DNA of 64,000 nt from contig NZ_BAAANL010000009.1 in the NCBI RefSeq assembly GCF_039529775.1, forward strand, positions 70,913 through 134,912, read 5' to 3'. The notes beneath the pieces are model-generated. The model did not search any database. It saw only the letters and a list, made by a program, of their open reading frames with translations, and was not told the origin of the DNA. Of the stretch, positions 8,317 to 17,190 are shown piece by piece. Numbering within the stretch: the stretch's first letter is position 1; each line of letters opens with the position of its first letter. This DNA is from Myceligenerans crystallogenes. Lineage in GTDB: Bacteria > Actinomycetota > Actinomycetes > Actinomycetales > Cellulomonadaceae. A program made the position numbers and the translations under genes.

Positions 8317-9183
8317 ATGTCGAACGAACGACTGCGCACCGCCATGGTCACCGCAGGCTTGAGCGAGCAAGAACTCGCCGACCGGGTCGGCGTCGACCCC
8401 AAGACCGTGCAGCGGTGGGTGACCCAGGAACGCCTCCCACACCGCCGCACGGCGATCCAGGCCGCCCGCGCACTCGGCGTCGACGTCGAGGCACTGTGGC
8501 CGACGGACCAGAGCACCGGCCAGGTTCCCGACGAGTTGGTCGCGCTCTACCCACACCGGTCTGCCGTCCCGAAGACGTTGTGGTTCGACGTCCTGGAACA
8601 GGCCGAACGTGAGATCGGACTCATGGCGTACGCCAGCCTGTTCCTGCCCGAGGAGAACCCCGAAGCCATCGGGCTGCTGCGCGCCAAGGCGCGCGACGGC
8701 GTCCGCGTCAGGATCGCGCTCGGCGATCCGGACTCGCCCGAGGCCAGGCTCCGAGGCGAGGAAGAGCAGCTGTATGAAGCGATCCCGGCCCGCATCGCGA
8801 TGGCGATCGCCTACTACCGGCCCCTGTTCGACCAGGCGGGAATCGAGTTCCGACTGCACCGCACGACGCTGTACAACTCGATCTTCGTCTTCGACGACCA
8901 GATGCTCATCAACCAGCACATCTACGGCACCTACGGCTACATCGCGCCCATCCTCCACCTGCAGCGCAAACCCGGCAACGACATGTTCGACACCTACGCG
9001 CGCAGCTTCGAACGAGTGTGGGACGCCGGCTACGCGCCGTCCGCGGAAACCGGTGGTCGCACCGCGTCCCTCACCGCCGCGAGCACGGCGTCAGCGTCCG
9101 AGAGATCGGGCAGCACCTTGGTCGCGCCGGCTTCCGTCAGGGACACCTCATCGACGCCGCCCGTGAGAACCGCGACCACCTGA
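8317..9183 (+). CDS. XRE-family regulator with C-terminal DUF5919 (PLD-like) domain
   Basis: This 288-aa protein begins at ATG 8317 after GGGAGCCGAGG. Residues about 5-60 form a helix-turn-helix (AGLSEQELADRVGVDPKTVQRW), followed by a domain that resembles DUF5919, a phospholipase-D-like fold seen in actinobacterial XRE regulators (motifs IGLMAYASLFLPEE and IFVFDDQMLINQHIYGTYGY). It is divergent from the lasso operon and may control it. The last ~50 codons overlap the antisense HAD gene and are low-complexity Ser/Thr/Ala, which suggests that the original stop was lost and translation now runs on into the neighbour. Confidence 0.75.
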   Translation: MSNERLRTAMVTAGLSEQELADRVGVDPKTVQRWVTQERLPHRRTAIQAARALGVDVEALWPTDQSTGQVPDELVALYPHRSAVPKTLWFDVLEQAEREIGLMAYASLFLPEENPEAIGLLRAKARDGVRVRIALGDPDSPEARLRGEEEQLYEAIPARIAMAIAYYRPLFDQAGIEFRLHRTTLYNSIFVFDDQMLINQHIYGTYGYIAPILHLQRKPGNDMFDTYARSFERVWDAGYAPSAETGGRTASLTAASTASASERSGSTLVAPASVRDTSSTPPVRTATT

Positions 9184-9752
9184 GCGCCACCGCGGACCCC
9201 GGCCGTGACATCGTTCACCGTGTCCCCGATCAGCACGGTGTTCGACGCGGTGAACGCGACGCCGTACTTCGCGGTTGCCCGGGCCTGGGCGACCGCCACG
9301 AGGTCGGGACGGTGTGCGGCGTCGAAACCGAAGCCGCCGCAATCCCAGTCGAGACCGACATCCAGACCGAACGTACCCAGCTTCACCAGCGCATTCGCCC
9401 GAAGATTCCCCGTCAGCGCGGACTGCACGAGCCCCGGTTCGGTCGCCAGCTTGTCGATCGCGGCACGCGCGCCCGGCAAGGCACGGCCGCGATCGGCCAG
9501 CCGCTCCTGGCGCTCGGCAAGAGCACGCGTCAACGCTCCCCGCTGCGCGGCGGCGTCGAAAACTGCCGGGTCCAGACCGTGATCCGCGATGAGATCGCCC
9601 AGGATCTCCGGATCGGTGCGGCCGCCGGTCTTGGCGCGATGCTCGGCGGGCCGTCCGGTGAGGACCTCGAACGCACCTGCGTACGTCTCCTTACTCACCC
9701 CACCGTTCTCGATCAGCGTGTGGTCCACGTCCCAGAGCACGAGCACGTCCAT
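9030..9752 (-). CDS. HAD-superfamily hydrolase (phosphatase-like)
   Basis: A 240-aa haloacid-dehalogenase-type protein. Motif I is DVDHT with Asp8 and Asp10, motif II is the SALTGN threonine, and motif IV is IGDTVND. The size and the cap after motif I fit phosphoglycolate-phosphatase-like or beta-phosphoglucomutase-like enzymes; the substrate is unknown. The gene ends by overlapping the regulator gene for 154 bp tail to tail. It lies 50 bp downstream of the DUF5710 gene on the same strand, so it could be the fourth gene of that operon or an independent housekeeping-like passenger. Confidence 0.8.
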   Translation of the reverse strand: MDVLVLWDVDHTLIENGGVSKETYAGAFEVLTGRPAEHRAKTGGRTDPEILGDLIADHGLDPAVFDAAAQRGALTRALAERQERLADRGRALPGARAAIDKLATEPGLVQSALTGNLRANALVKLGTFGLDVGLDWDCGGFGFDAAHRPDLVAVAQARATAKYGVAFTASNTVLIGDTVNDVTAGVRGGAQVVAVLTGGVDEVSLTEAGATKVLPDLSDADAVLAAVRDAVRPPVSADGA

Positions 9753-9802
9753 GGACCCAGACAGTACAGGGGCGCCCGGATGCAGGGGCTACCGGGCGCT
9801 CG

Positions 9803-10603
9803 TCACCCAGCTGGTGCTGGGCCGGTGCCCGATCCCGCACGCTTGGTGGCGGCGCGCTGCTGAATACCGGTCGACTTCGCGCGTTCCGCGACGTCAGAGC
9901 GCGTGTCGTGGTCCACCCATTCCAGAGTCTGGCGGGCCGTCGTCGAGCGTCGTTCCGGCGACGGCGGCCTGCGGATTGCAACACCGGCATCGGTGAGGAT
10001 GCTCAGGTCCAGGTCCCATGTCCACCGTGATCGCTCCTCCCAGACGTGGAAGGCCTCGGCGATGTGCGCGTCGGCTTCGGCCTGGTTCATGCCGGTGACG
10101 GCACGCAGGTGGACAAGAGCGGCGTCGGCGACTCCGACGACCTGTGCTCGTCCGAAGTGGGTCGCGGTGTGGCAGTCAGTGCACAGACAGATGAGCCGAG
10201 CCAGGCGCTGTGTCCGGGCTGCGTCGTCGTAGGTCCAGCGCTCGTGCGCCTCGAGCCACCGCCTCGTCTCGCGGTCCTCGCCCGCGCCGCACACCTCGCA
10301 CCGGAACTGCGCGCGGCGGGTGATCATCCGCCGCAGCCGTTCCCAGTCCTTCTCCGAGACGCACGAGCGCACGTTCGTGAACCAGCAGCTCGCCGGGACC
10401 AGGTCCACGAACAGTCCCGACCCGAGGTTGCGGTCTTCGCCGGGCAGCAGGTCTGGGATGTCGGGCCGTGCTGCCCAGCGTTGCAGACCGGTCATGCCGG
10501 CCCGCGGTGCGTACCAGCGCTTCACCTCCGGTGCCCAGCGCGCGCCGGCGGCCTTGGCCTCGTCCTTCTCGGAGAACGGTACGTCGAGCCAGATTCTTTC
10601 CAT
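9803..10603 (-). CDS. DUF5710 / HNH-like zinc-binding protein
   Basis: The start ATG 10603-10601 shares one base with the TGA of the upstream gene. The 266-aa product opens with a DUF5710 module (residues ~3-35, WLDVPFSEKDEAKAAGARW). The middle holds an HNH-like zinc fold: CEVCG, then AHERW, then CTDCHTATHFG, which is the Cys-Cys-His spacing of HNH nucleases although the central Asn is not evident. The C-terminus is basic and disordered. It is translationally coupled to a HEPN-like protein and an ABC ATPase, an arrangement that recalls ATPase/HNH defence pairs such as Septu. Nuclease activity is inferred. Confidence 0.7.
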   Translation of the reverse strand: MERIWLDVPFSEKDEAKAAGARWAPEVKRWYAPRAGMTGLQRWAARPDIPDLLPGEDRNLGSGLFVDLVPASCWFTNVRSCVSEKDWERLRRMITRRAQFRCEVCGAGEDRETRRWLEAHERWTYDDAARTQRLARLICLCTDCHTATHFGRAQVVGVADAALVHLRAVTGMNQAEADAHIAEAFHVWEERSRWTWDLDLSILTDAGVAIRRPPSPERRSTTARQTLEWVDHDTRSDVAERAKSTGIQQRAATKRAGSGTGPAPAG

Positions 10604-11043
10604 CAGTGCACCTCCAGTGCGACGTCGTGGTGGTCCTGCTCTGAATGGTGAGTTCGGGTGGGCGGATCGACGGGGTGCTGGGCGAACTCGACGATCCGGC
10701 TGACGGTGTCGGCAAGGTCTCGCACTTCGCTGTAGACCGGAGAGAGTTCGTAGGCGTGGTGGTGAACGGCGCGTGAGAGGCGGTCCCAGGCGGACTCGAC
10801 GTCGCGGACCAGGTCCGGAGCGGTCTCCAGGTAGAGCGCCTGCAGGCACAGGTGGACGGTGCGTGCACTGGCGGCGCCAACGGCGATGCCCCGGTTTGTG
10901 AGCAGTTCGCGGACTGCGCTTTCGAATGCAGTGCGCAGCATCCAGCACGCGGCCCGGAGCGACTGGTGCGCGACCGCCCCGGCGGTGTACTGGATCAGCC
11001 CCTCGGCCTGCGCAATTACGGTGAAGGTTCCGCTGGTGCTCAT
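10603..11043 (-). CDS. HEPN-like small helical protein
   Basis: A 146-aa all-helical protein with the pattern R88-x5-H94 (DRLSRAVHH), which fits the RX4-6H motif of HEPN RNases, after two long helices (residues ~14-50 and 60-85). The assignment is by motif and predicted helices only. Its start overlaps the end of the ATPase gene by 4 bp and its stop overlaps the next start by 1 bp, so the three genes must act together. HEPN proteins in such operons commonly cut RNA once the partner ATPase senses infection; that role is an inference. Confidence 0.55.
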   Translation of the reverse strand: MSTSGTFTVIAQAEGLIQYTAGAVAHQSLRAACWMLRTAFESAVRELLTNRGIAVGAASARTVHLCLQALYLETAPDLVRDVESAWDRLSRAVHHHAYELSPVYSEVRDLADTVSRIVEFAQHPVDPPTRTHHSEQDHHDVALEVH

Positions 11044-13454
11044 TGGGTTCCTCCGAGGATGTCAGCAGCGGTCCTGTTCACCGCGTCGATGGCGTCGCGC
11101 GCATCGCCCTCGAGTCCCTGATGGACGGCTCTTCCGGAGATCGCCAGGGCCTTGCGGCGATATCCCCGGCCGGGCTGCCCTGCCCAGTCCGTGGCGTCGG
11201 CTCCTATGGCGAGTCCGACGCGCCGGCGGGTCTCGCGCATGCTGTCCCAGCGGTCTTCGATATCGGTGTGTCGCACGCCCGCGTTCAGCTCGCGGTGGAA
11301 GTAGACCTCGCGCGCGGCGGCCTCGAGTGCCATGCGCAGCATCGCCGGCAGCAGCGTGCGCAGCGTGGTCTCGGGAAGGCGCCGGTCCTTGGTGAAGGCA
11401 ACCGCGTCCTGCATGTACCGGCGCGCCGGGGTGTGGTTGCGGACAACCATGACCGACGAGGACGGGCCGCGGGTGACCTCCAGCACGGTGGCCTGCACGG
11501 ACGAGCGGCGCACCGCGGCCGCGAGCCGGTCGTCGTGGGAGAACACGATGACCTGGCGGGTGCGTGCGATGTCGGCGAGTACGTCGACGAGCCCGTCGAC
11601 CTTGGCTGGGTCCATGGCCTGCACGGGATCGTCGAGCACGACGAACCGGAACGGGCTGGCGTCCATGGTGGCGCGGGGAAGGAACATCGCGAGGGACAGG
11701 GCGTGCAGTTCACCCTGGCTCAGGACAGCGAGTCCGCTGTTCGAGGGCGCGCCGTCGACCGCAGATTCGATGACTACTCGGCGCTGGCTCGCGCTGCCGG
11801 TCAGGCGCAGTCCGGCGATCTCGACGTTGCTTTCCTGCCGCAGCTGTTCCCAGATGCGGGCGGCCTGCTCCCGGATAGGAGTGAGGCGTTCGTTCTTGAG
11901 CTCCTCGGCGTTCGCTTTCAGCCATGCATGGGCTGCGGTGACCCGATCCAGTTCGGGCTTGGCCCGCTGGGCCACGTCAGCCAGGTCGGCGAACACGGCC
12001 AGCTGGGCGGCCAGCGGAGCCCATGAGTCGTCACGGGCAGCCAGCGCGCCGGCGGCCCGGTCACGCAGGCGGGAAAGGGCATCGTCGAGCCGCGGCGCGA
12101 CCGACTCGAGGTGCCGAGCGAGCGTCACGTCGTCGTCCGGAGTACTCGCCCACTCCAGCCAGATGTCGAACGCGGCCTGCCGCTCGGCCTCGACCGCGGG
12201 CTCGCCGGGGTCCGTCAGGGCTCGCGGGGCGGATGTCACCATGCTGCGGGCTGCCGCACGAGCTCGTTCGAGCCGCACTGCGGCAGCCCTGACCTCCTGC
12301 AGCGCGGTAGTGGCGCTGTCGACCTCGCTGCGTAGCACGCGTGCGCGGCCGGCGTCGAGTGTTCCCGTCGCGCACACGGGGCAGGTCATGTCACCGTCGT
12401 GCTCGTGTACGGCGAGAGCTGCCTGGATCACGGCAATCCTGTGCTGCAGAGAGTCGGTCGCACTGTCGGTGACAGCGAGCGACGCGCGGATCGTGTTGTG
12501 CAGGTCGCCTGCGGCGCGCTCGGCCGCGTTGCGGTCGAAGTCCAGGCTCGCCAGGCGACGCAGCGTGTCGGCCGTGCCGGTCGCGGAGTCGGCCGTGCCG
12601 GTCGCCAGCGAACGCAGGGACGCGACGTCGATCGTGCGCACGTCCAGCAGGTCACGTGCCTGAGCGATCCGGGGATCAGACGCGCCGGCCGCCCGGCGTA
12701 GCTGTCCGGCAAGTTCCGCCCGGTTCTCCTTGACGCGCTTGGCGTGGTCCTGGAGTTCCTTGCGTCGGGTGGCCAGGACCTTGACGGCGTCGTCGATCCG
12801 CTCCAGGCCCAGGACGGCCGACAGCTTGTCGAACAGCTGTGTCGGGCTCGCGGCCAGGACCTGCCCGAGCTCTTCATAGCTCAGCAGCGGCCGGTAGGTC
12901 TCCAGCGCGTTGGTCCAAGGGGTCGAGTCCACCGGCACCGCCCCGGACAGCGACGTGCGCAGAGTCTTCACGTCGTCCGGATCGTTCCATTCGGCCAGGA
13001 TCCCGGCCGCCTGCCCGCCTTCTGCCACGACATCGACGGCGATCCGCGGCGATGCTTCGCAATGCAGGTTGCGCCACTGCTTCTGCCACTGCGCCGCGCG
13101 CTGCAGCCAGCGGTAGGTCGTCCCGGTCAGCGCCACCTCCAGGCCCTCGGCGAAGCTCGACTTGCCCGATCCGTTGCGGCCGGAGACGACGGTCAGTCCC
13201 GGGCCGGGCGTCAGCGGCAGCTCGGCCTCGTTGCCGATCCCGCGGAACGCGCGCACTCGCAGCGCCGAGAGGTAGACGCGGTCCGGCGCCTGACCAGGCT
13301 CGGCGGCCGGCGACGTGCCGGACTGCGATGCGTGGTCGCCGTCAGACGAGGGGGCGACCTGCGTGAGGGCGTCATGGACGGCGCTCACGACGCCCTCGTC
13401 GAGGGAGTCGTCCTCGTCCAGCCGCAGCGCGACCAGATCGGTGAGTTCGGACAT
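11040..13454 (-). CDS. Zinc-hook ABC/SMC-like ATPase, candidate defence sensor
   Basis: The 804-aa protein has Walker A GRNGSGKSS (residues 92-100), a long helical arm region with a CPVC zinc-hook at 358-361, an ABC signature LSQGELHALS, Walker B FVVLDDPVQAMD and a switch histidine in VIFSHDD. This is the layout of SMC/Rad50/RloC-like ATPases. About 60 residues of acidic linker precede the ATPase head, and ~130 helical residues follow it, with a GRAVHQG segment that may itself be HEPN-like. It heads a leftward three-gene operon beside a type I restriction system, where PrrC- and RloC-like guards are known to sit. The start 13454 is supported by the GGAGG upstream. Confidence 0.8.
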   Translation of the reverse strand: MSELTDLVALRLDEDDSLDEGVVSAVHDALTQVAPSSDGDHASQSGTSPAAEPGQAPDRVYLSALRVRAFRGIGNEAELPLTPGPGLTVVSGRNGSGKSSFAEGLEVALTGTTYRWLQRAAQWQKQWRNLHCEASPRIAVDVVAEGGQAAGILAEWNDPDDVKTLRTSLSGAVPVDSTPWTNALETYRPLLSYEELGQVLAASPTQLFDKLSAVLGLERIDDAVKVLATRRKELQDHAKRVKENRAELAGQLRRAAGASDPRIAQARDLLDVRTIDVASLRSLATGTADSATGTADTLRRLASLDFDRNAAERAAGDLHNTIRASLAVTDSATDSLQHRIAVIQAALAVHEHDGDMTCPVCATGTLDAGRARVLRSEVDSATTALQEVRAAAVRLERARAAARSMVTSAPRALTDPGEPAVEAERQAAFDIWLEWASTPDDDVTLARHLESVAPRLDDALSRLRDRAAGALAARDDSWAPLAAQLAVFADLADVAQRAKPELDRVTAAHAWLKANAEELKNERLTPIREQAARIWEQLRQESNVEIAGLRLTGSASQRRVVIESAVDGAPSNSGLAVLSQGELHALSLAMFLPRATMDASPFRFVVLDDPVQAMDPAKVDGLVDVLADIARTRQVIVFSHDDRLAAAVRRSSVQATVLEVTRGPSSSVMVVRNHTPARRYMQDAVAFTKDRRLPETTLRTLLPAMLRMALEAAAREVYFHRELNAGVRHTDIEDRWDSMRETRRRVGLAIGADATDWAGQPGRGYRRKALAISGRAVHQGLEGDARDAIDAVNRTAADILGGTQ

Positions 13455-13881
13455 GGGATTCCTCCGGATGTCGTGGCAGCGTGCCGATCACGCCGCCGTC
13501 GGATATCCAGTCCATCGATCCGGTGGCGAGCCGTCACCCCATGCACCGGGAACAGGGGTTATCAGGCGCCGGCTCCGCATGCCGCCCGCGTGTGGTCTCC
13601 CATAGTGCGCAGGAGCGCCCAGCGAGGACCCGCCTGGCACCACGGAAATTCTTGGCGCTGCCCGCACCGCGAGCAACCACCCGGGTGATTTGCGGCCGTC
13701 GAGTCGCGCTGCCCGCGTCTACGCAGGCCAGGCGACCCATAATGGGAGCGTCGCACAGCGTGATAACCCGGGTTATCGCGTTGCGGCTTCCCGGTGACCA
13801 GGTTGCCGGGCGAAGCTCGGGCACGTCACACCGCACCACCATCGAAACGCTCACGACCAGCACCGATACAGGGAGACGGCA
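13455..13881. promoter_or_regulatory. Divergent promoter region of two defence operons with palindromic operators
   Basis: These 427 bp hold no gene and separate the ATPase operon from hsdR. They contain the perfect 16-bp palindrome GATAACCCGGGTTATC at 13762-13777, a second palindrome CACCCGGGTG at 13678-13687 with extended AA/TT flanks, and a half site GGGTTATC at 13556-13563. The first lies about 105 bp before hsdR and the half site about 100 bp before the ATPase gene. Promoter hexamers were not assigned. Confidence 0.5.
13762..13777. promoter_or_regulatory. 16-bp perfect palindrome GATAACCCGGGTTATC (candidate operator)
   Basis: Each half is the exact reverse complement of the other, and two further flanking bases pair on each side after a one-base mismatch. 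A 15/16 copy is found at 25024-25039 in the other divergent defence promoter of the island. This is what a dimeric repressor site shared by several operons looks like; no regulator gene next to it is obvious. Confidence 0.55.
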
Positions 13882-16800
13882 ATGATTGACGGCACCGAGT
13901 CCGAGTGGGAGCAGCGCGCACTGGATTATCTCGCCGAACCCCTGCTGTGGCATCCGATGGGCGGACGCCAGATCGCTCCTGGCGCCACCTCGACGGTTGG
14001 CCATGCGGGGTACGCGGAGTCCGGCGAACCGCTTGCGCAGCGCACATCGTGGGAAGAGCTCGCGATCCCGTCCCGGATGCGTGCGGCGATGCGGCGCCTG
14101 AACCCTGATGTGCCCGCGAGCATCTTGGATCAGGCGGTTTCCGACATCCTGCGCCAGCACTCGCAGGACGTGCTGGCCGAGAACAAGCGCATCCACGACA
14201 TCCTCCTGAGCGGTTACCGGCTGACCTATGTCGAGGACGGCCGCGAGCGGACCCCGTCGATCCGCGTGATCGGCGACAACACCGACATGAACGAGTACCT
14301 GGCGGTGAACCAGGTGATCGTCCGTGACGGGGACGTGGAGCGCCGGTTCGACGTGGTGCTGTACGTGAACGGCATGCCGTTGGCGATCCTGGAACTGAAG
14401 AACGCCGGCGACAAGCGCGCCACGGTCGCCACCGCACACGCGCAGCTGACCGGGTACGTCAACGACGTGCCCATGGCGTTCCGTTTCTGCGCGATCGCGC
14501 TGGTCTCGGACGGCATCCACACGCGGTACGGCACGCCGTTCACGCCGCTGAACCACTTCTCGCCGTGGAACGTGGACGACGACGGCGCCGAGGTCCCGTT
14601 CGGGGCCCGGGTGCGGCCGGCAGCCGGGCCCCTGGGAATCGTGGAGGACGGCGAGATCCGTTCCCCGCTCGAGGTGGCGCTGGACGGCCTGTTCCAGCCG
14701 CACCGTTTCGGGCAGATCCTGCGGGAGTTCGTCGCGTTCTCCGCGGGAGAACGCGGGCTGGTCAAGTACGTGGCCAAGCCGCACCAGTACTTCGCGGTGA
14801 ACAAGGCGGTCGGCACCACGGTGCAGGCCGTCGCCGGTGACGGGCGGGCCGGCGTGGTGTGGCACACGCAGGGCTCGGGCAAGTCGTTCGAGATGGAGCT
14901 GTACGCGAACCGGATCGCCCGGCACCCCGACCTGCGGAACCCGACGATCGTCGTCGTCACCGACCGGACCGAGCTCGACGGGCAGCTGTACGAGACCTTC
15001 GCGGCCTCGCAGCTGCTGTCCGAGGAACCGCGGCGGGTGGTACGAAGGGCGGAGCTGCGGGACGAGCTCAGCAGCCGCGCGTCGGGCGGGATCTACTTCA
15101 CCACCCTGCAGAAGTTCGGCCTGTCCAAGACCGAACGGGACGCCGGCAAGGGACACCCCGTGCTGTCGATGCGGAACAACATCATCCTGATCGTCGACGA
15201 GGCTCACCGCAGCCACTACGACGACCTCGACGGATACGCCCGGCACCTGAAGAACGCCCTGCCGAACGCCACCCTCATCGCGTTCACCGGAACCCCGATC
15301 TCCGAGCGCGACCGCGACACCCGCGACGTGTTCGGCGACGTGATCGACGTCTACGACCTGACCCGCGCGGTCCGCGACGGCGCGACCGTCCCGGTGTACT
15401 TCGAGCCGCGGCTCATCCGGGTGGCGCTGACCGGCGACGTCGACCCCGACACGATCGACGCGACCGCGGACGAGGCCACCGCGGGACTGGATGACGCCGA
15501 ACGCGAGCGTCTGGAGCAGGCCGTCGCCGCCATCAACAGGGTGTACGGCACGCCCGCGCGCCTGGCAGAACTCGCGACCGACGTCGTCGGTCACTGGGAG
15601 CCGCGTCGCGACGCCGTCGCCGAGATGATCCGCGCGGGCGAGGCGGACGAGACCGGGGCACCAGCCGAGGCGGCGCCCGGCAAGGCGCTGATCGTGTGCT
15701 CCACCCGGGAGATCTGCGCGAACCTGTACGAACAGATCGTCGCGCTGCGCCCGGACTGGCACTCCGAGGACCTCACCGGCGGCCGGATCAAGGTCGTGTA
15801 CTCGGGCGACTCGAAGGACACGCTCCCGATCAGCGCCCACGTGCGACGCGACTCGGAGAACTCCGTGATCCGCAAGCGCCTCAAGGACCCGGCCGACCCG
15901 CTGGAGATCGTCATCGTCAAGGACATGATGCTCACCGGCTACGACTCGCCGTCCCTGCACACCCTGTACCTCGACCGCCCGATGCGCGGCGCGCTCCTCA
16001 TGCAGACCCTCGCGCGCGTGAACCGCAGCTTCCGGGGCAAGAACGCGGGCTTGCTGGTCGGGTACGCGCCTATCGCCGAGAACCTCCGGGCCGCCATCGC
16101 CGAGTACACCAAGGACGACCAGGAGAACAAGCCCGTCGGCCGTACTCTCGACGACGTCGCGGACCTGGCGCGCGACCTGATCGGGCAGATCGCGAAGCTG
16201 GTCGAGCCGTCCGGCTGGCGCAAGCACCTCGCGGCCGGACGGGCGCGCAAGCGGCAGGGCGCCTGGATCGACACGGTGATCCACACCGTCGACTGGCTGC
16301 GCCGCCCCGAGACACCCGGCAACCAGCCCGCCGCACAAGAGGGCGTCGTCACCGAGTCCCGGCAGGACGAGTTCCGGCGCAGGGCCGGCGGGCTGAACCG
16401 GGCCTGGTCCCTGGCAGGGCGCAGCGAGAAGCTGCAGGAGCTCGCCGAGGACGTCCGCTTCTACGAGCAGGTTCGCGTCGTCATGGCCAAGCTCGACGCC
16501 CAGGACCGGTGGGCCCGGGGCGAACCCATCCCCGAGGACGTGCAGCGCACCCTCAACCAGCTCGTGGCCACCTCCGTGGAATCGGACTCCGTGGTCAACG
16601 TGTACGAGGCCGCGGGTGTCGAGCCGCCGCGCCTGGACCAGCTGGACCGCTCCTACCTCGAACGCGTCCAGGACTCCGAGCACCAGCAGCTCGCCATCGA
16701 CGCGCTGCGTGACCTCATCGCCTCCGAGACGCGAAAGCTGACCCAGGACAACATCGTGCGCCGCAAGCTGTTCTCTGAACGGCTCCGCGACGTCATGCTC

Positions 16801-17190
16801 CGTTACACCAACTCCAACCTGACCTCGGCCGAGGTCATCGTGGCGCTGTTCGAGGTGGCCGAAGAACTCGCCAAGGAGCCCCACCGGGCTACCGAACTGA
16901 ACCTGTCCGCCCCGGCCGTCGCGTTCTACGACGTCCTGCTCCAGGCAGACAGCGTCCGCGAGGTCCTCGATGACAAGGCGCTCCGGGAGATCGCGGAAGA
17001 GCTCACCGCCATCGTCAACCGGGACGCCAGCACCGACTGGACCGTCCGCGAGGACGTCAAGGCGAAGCTCTTCACCTCGGTCAACCGCCTGCTGGCCAAG
17101 CACCGCTACCCGCCCGCCCAGCGGCATGACGCCGTCGTCCTGGTCCTGAAGCAGGCCGAGGTCGCAGCGCGGGAGGCCAAGGCTTCATGA
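13882..17190 (+). CDS. hsdR: Type I restriction enzyme, HsdR motor/nuclease subunit
   Basis: The 1102-aa protein has an N-terminal PD-(D/E)XK nuclease domain with the ELK triplet near residue 171 (VNGMPLAILELKN), a superfamily 2 translocase with Walker A TQGSGKS (about 328-334), DEAH in LIVDEAHRSHYDD (~439) and GTPI, and a long C-terminal helical part that docks on the methylase. HsdR drives DNA translocation and cleavage away from unmethylated sites. The start at 13882 follows GGGAGACGGC. The gene overlaps the next by 4 bp, and the whole operon through 22327 is coupled by overlaps. Confidence 0.96.
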   Translation: MIDGTESEWEQRALDYLAEPLLWHPMGGRQIAPGATSTVGHAGYAESGEPLAQRTSWEELAIPSRMRAAMRRLNPDVPASILDQAVSDILRQHSQDVLAENKRIHDILLSGYRLTYVEDGRERTPSIRVIGDNTDMNEYLAVNQVIVRDGDVERRFDVVLYVNGMPLAILELKNAGDKRATVATAHAQLTGYVNDVPMAFRFCAIALVSDGIHTRYGTPFTPLNHFSPWNVDDDGAEVPFGARVRPAAGPLGIVEDGEIRSPLEVALDGLFQPHRFGQILREFVAFSAGERGLVKYVAKPHQYFAVNKAVGTTVQAVAGDGRAGVVWHTQGSGKSFEMELYANRIARHPDLRNPTIVVVTDRTELDGQLYETFAASQLLSEEPRRVVRRAELRDELSSRASGGIYFTTLQKFGLSKTERDAGKGHPVLSMRNNIILIVDEAHRSHYDDLDGYARHLKNALPNATLIAFTGTPISERDRDTRDVFGDVIDVYDLTRAVRDGATVPVYFEPRLIRVALTGDVDPDTIDATADEATAGLDDAERERLEQAVAAINRVYGTPARLAELATDVVGHWEPRRDAVAEMIRAGEADETGAPAEAAPGKALIVCSTREICANLYEQIVALRPDWHSEDLTGGRIKVVYSGDSKDTLPISAHVRRDSENSVIRKRLKDPADPLEIVIVKDMMLTGYDSPSLHTLYLDRPMRGALLMQTLARVNRSFRGKNAGLLVGYAPIAENLRAAIAEYTKDDQENKPVGRTLDDVADLARDLIGQIAKLVEPSGWRKHLAAGRARKRQGAWIDTVIHTVDWLRRPETPGNQPAAQEGVVTESRQDEFRRRAGGLNRAWSLAGRSEKLQELAEDVRFYEQVRVVMAKLDAQDRWARGEPIPEDVQRTLNQLVATSVESDSVVNVYEAAGVEPPRLDQLDRSYLERVQDSEHQQLAIDALRDLIASETRKLTQDNIVRRKLFSERLRDVMLRYTNSNLTSAEVIVALFEVAEELAKEPHRATELNLSAPAVAFYDVLLQADSVREVLDDKALREIAEELTAIVNRDASTDWTVREDVKAKLFTSVNRLLAKHRYPPAQRHDAVVLVLKQAEVAAREAKAS

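Noticed and set aside
13534..17127. A 1197-aa open frame on the minus strand opposite hsdR
   Set aside because: It is the antisense shadow of hsdR in high-GC DNA: composition is Val/Gly/Asp/Arg-rich, no ribosome site or domain, and the + strand protein has every HsdR motif.
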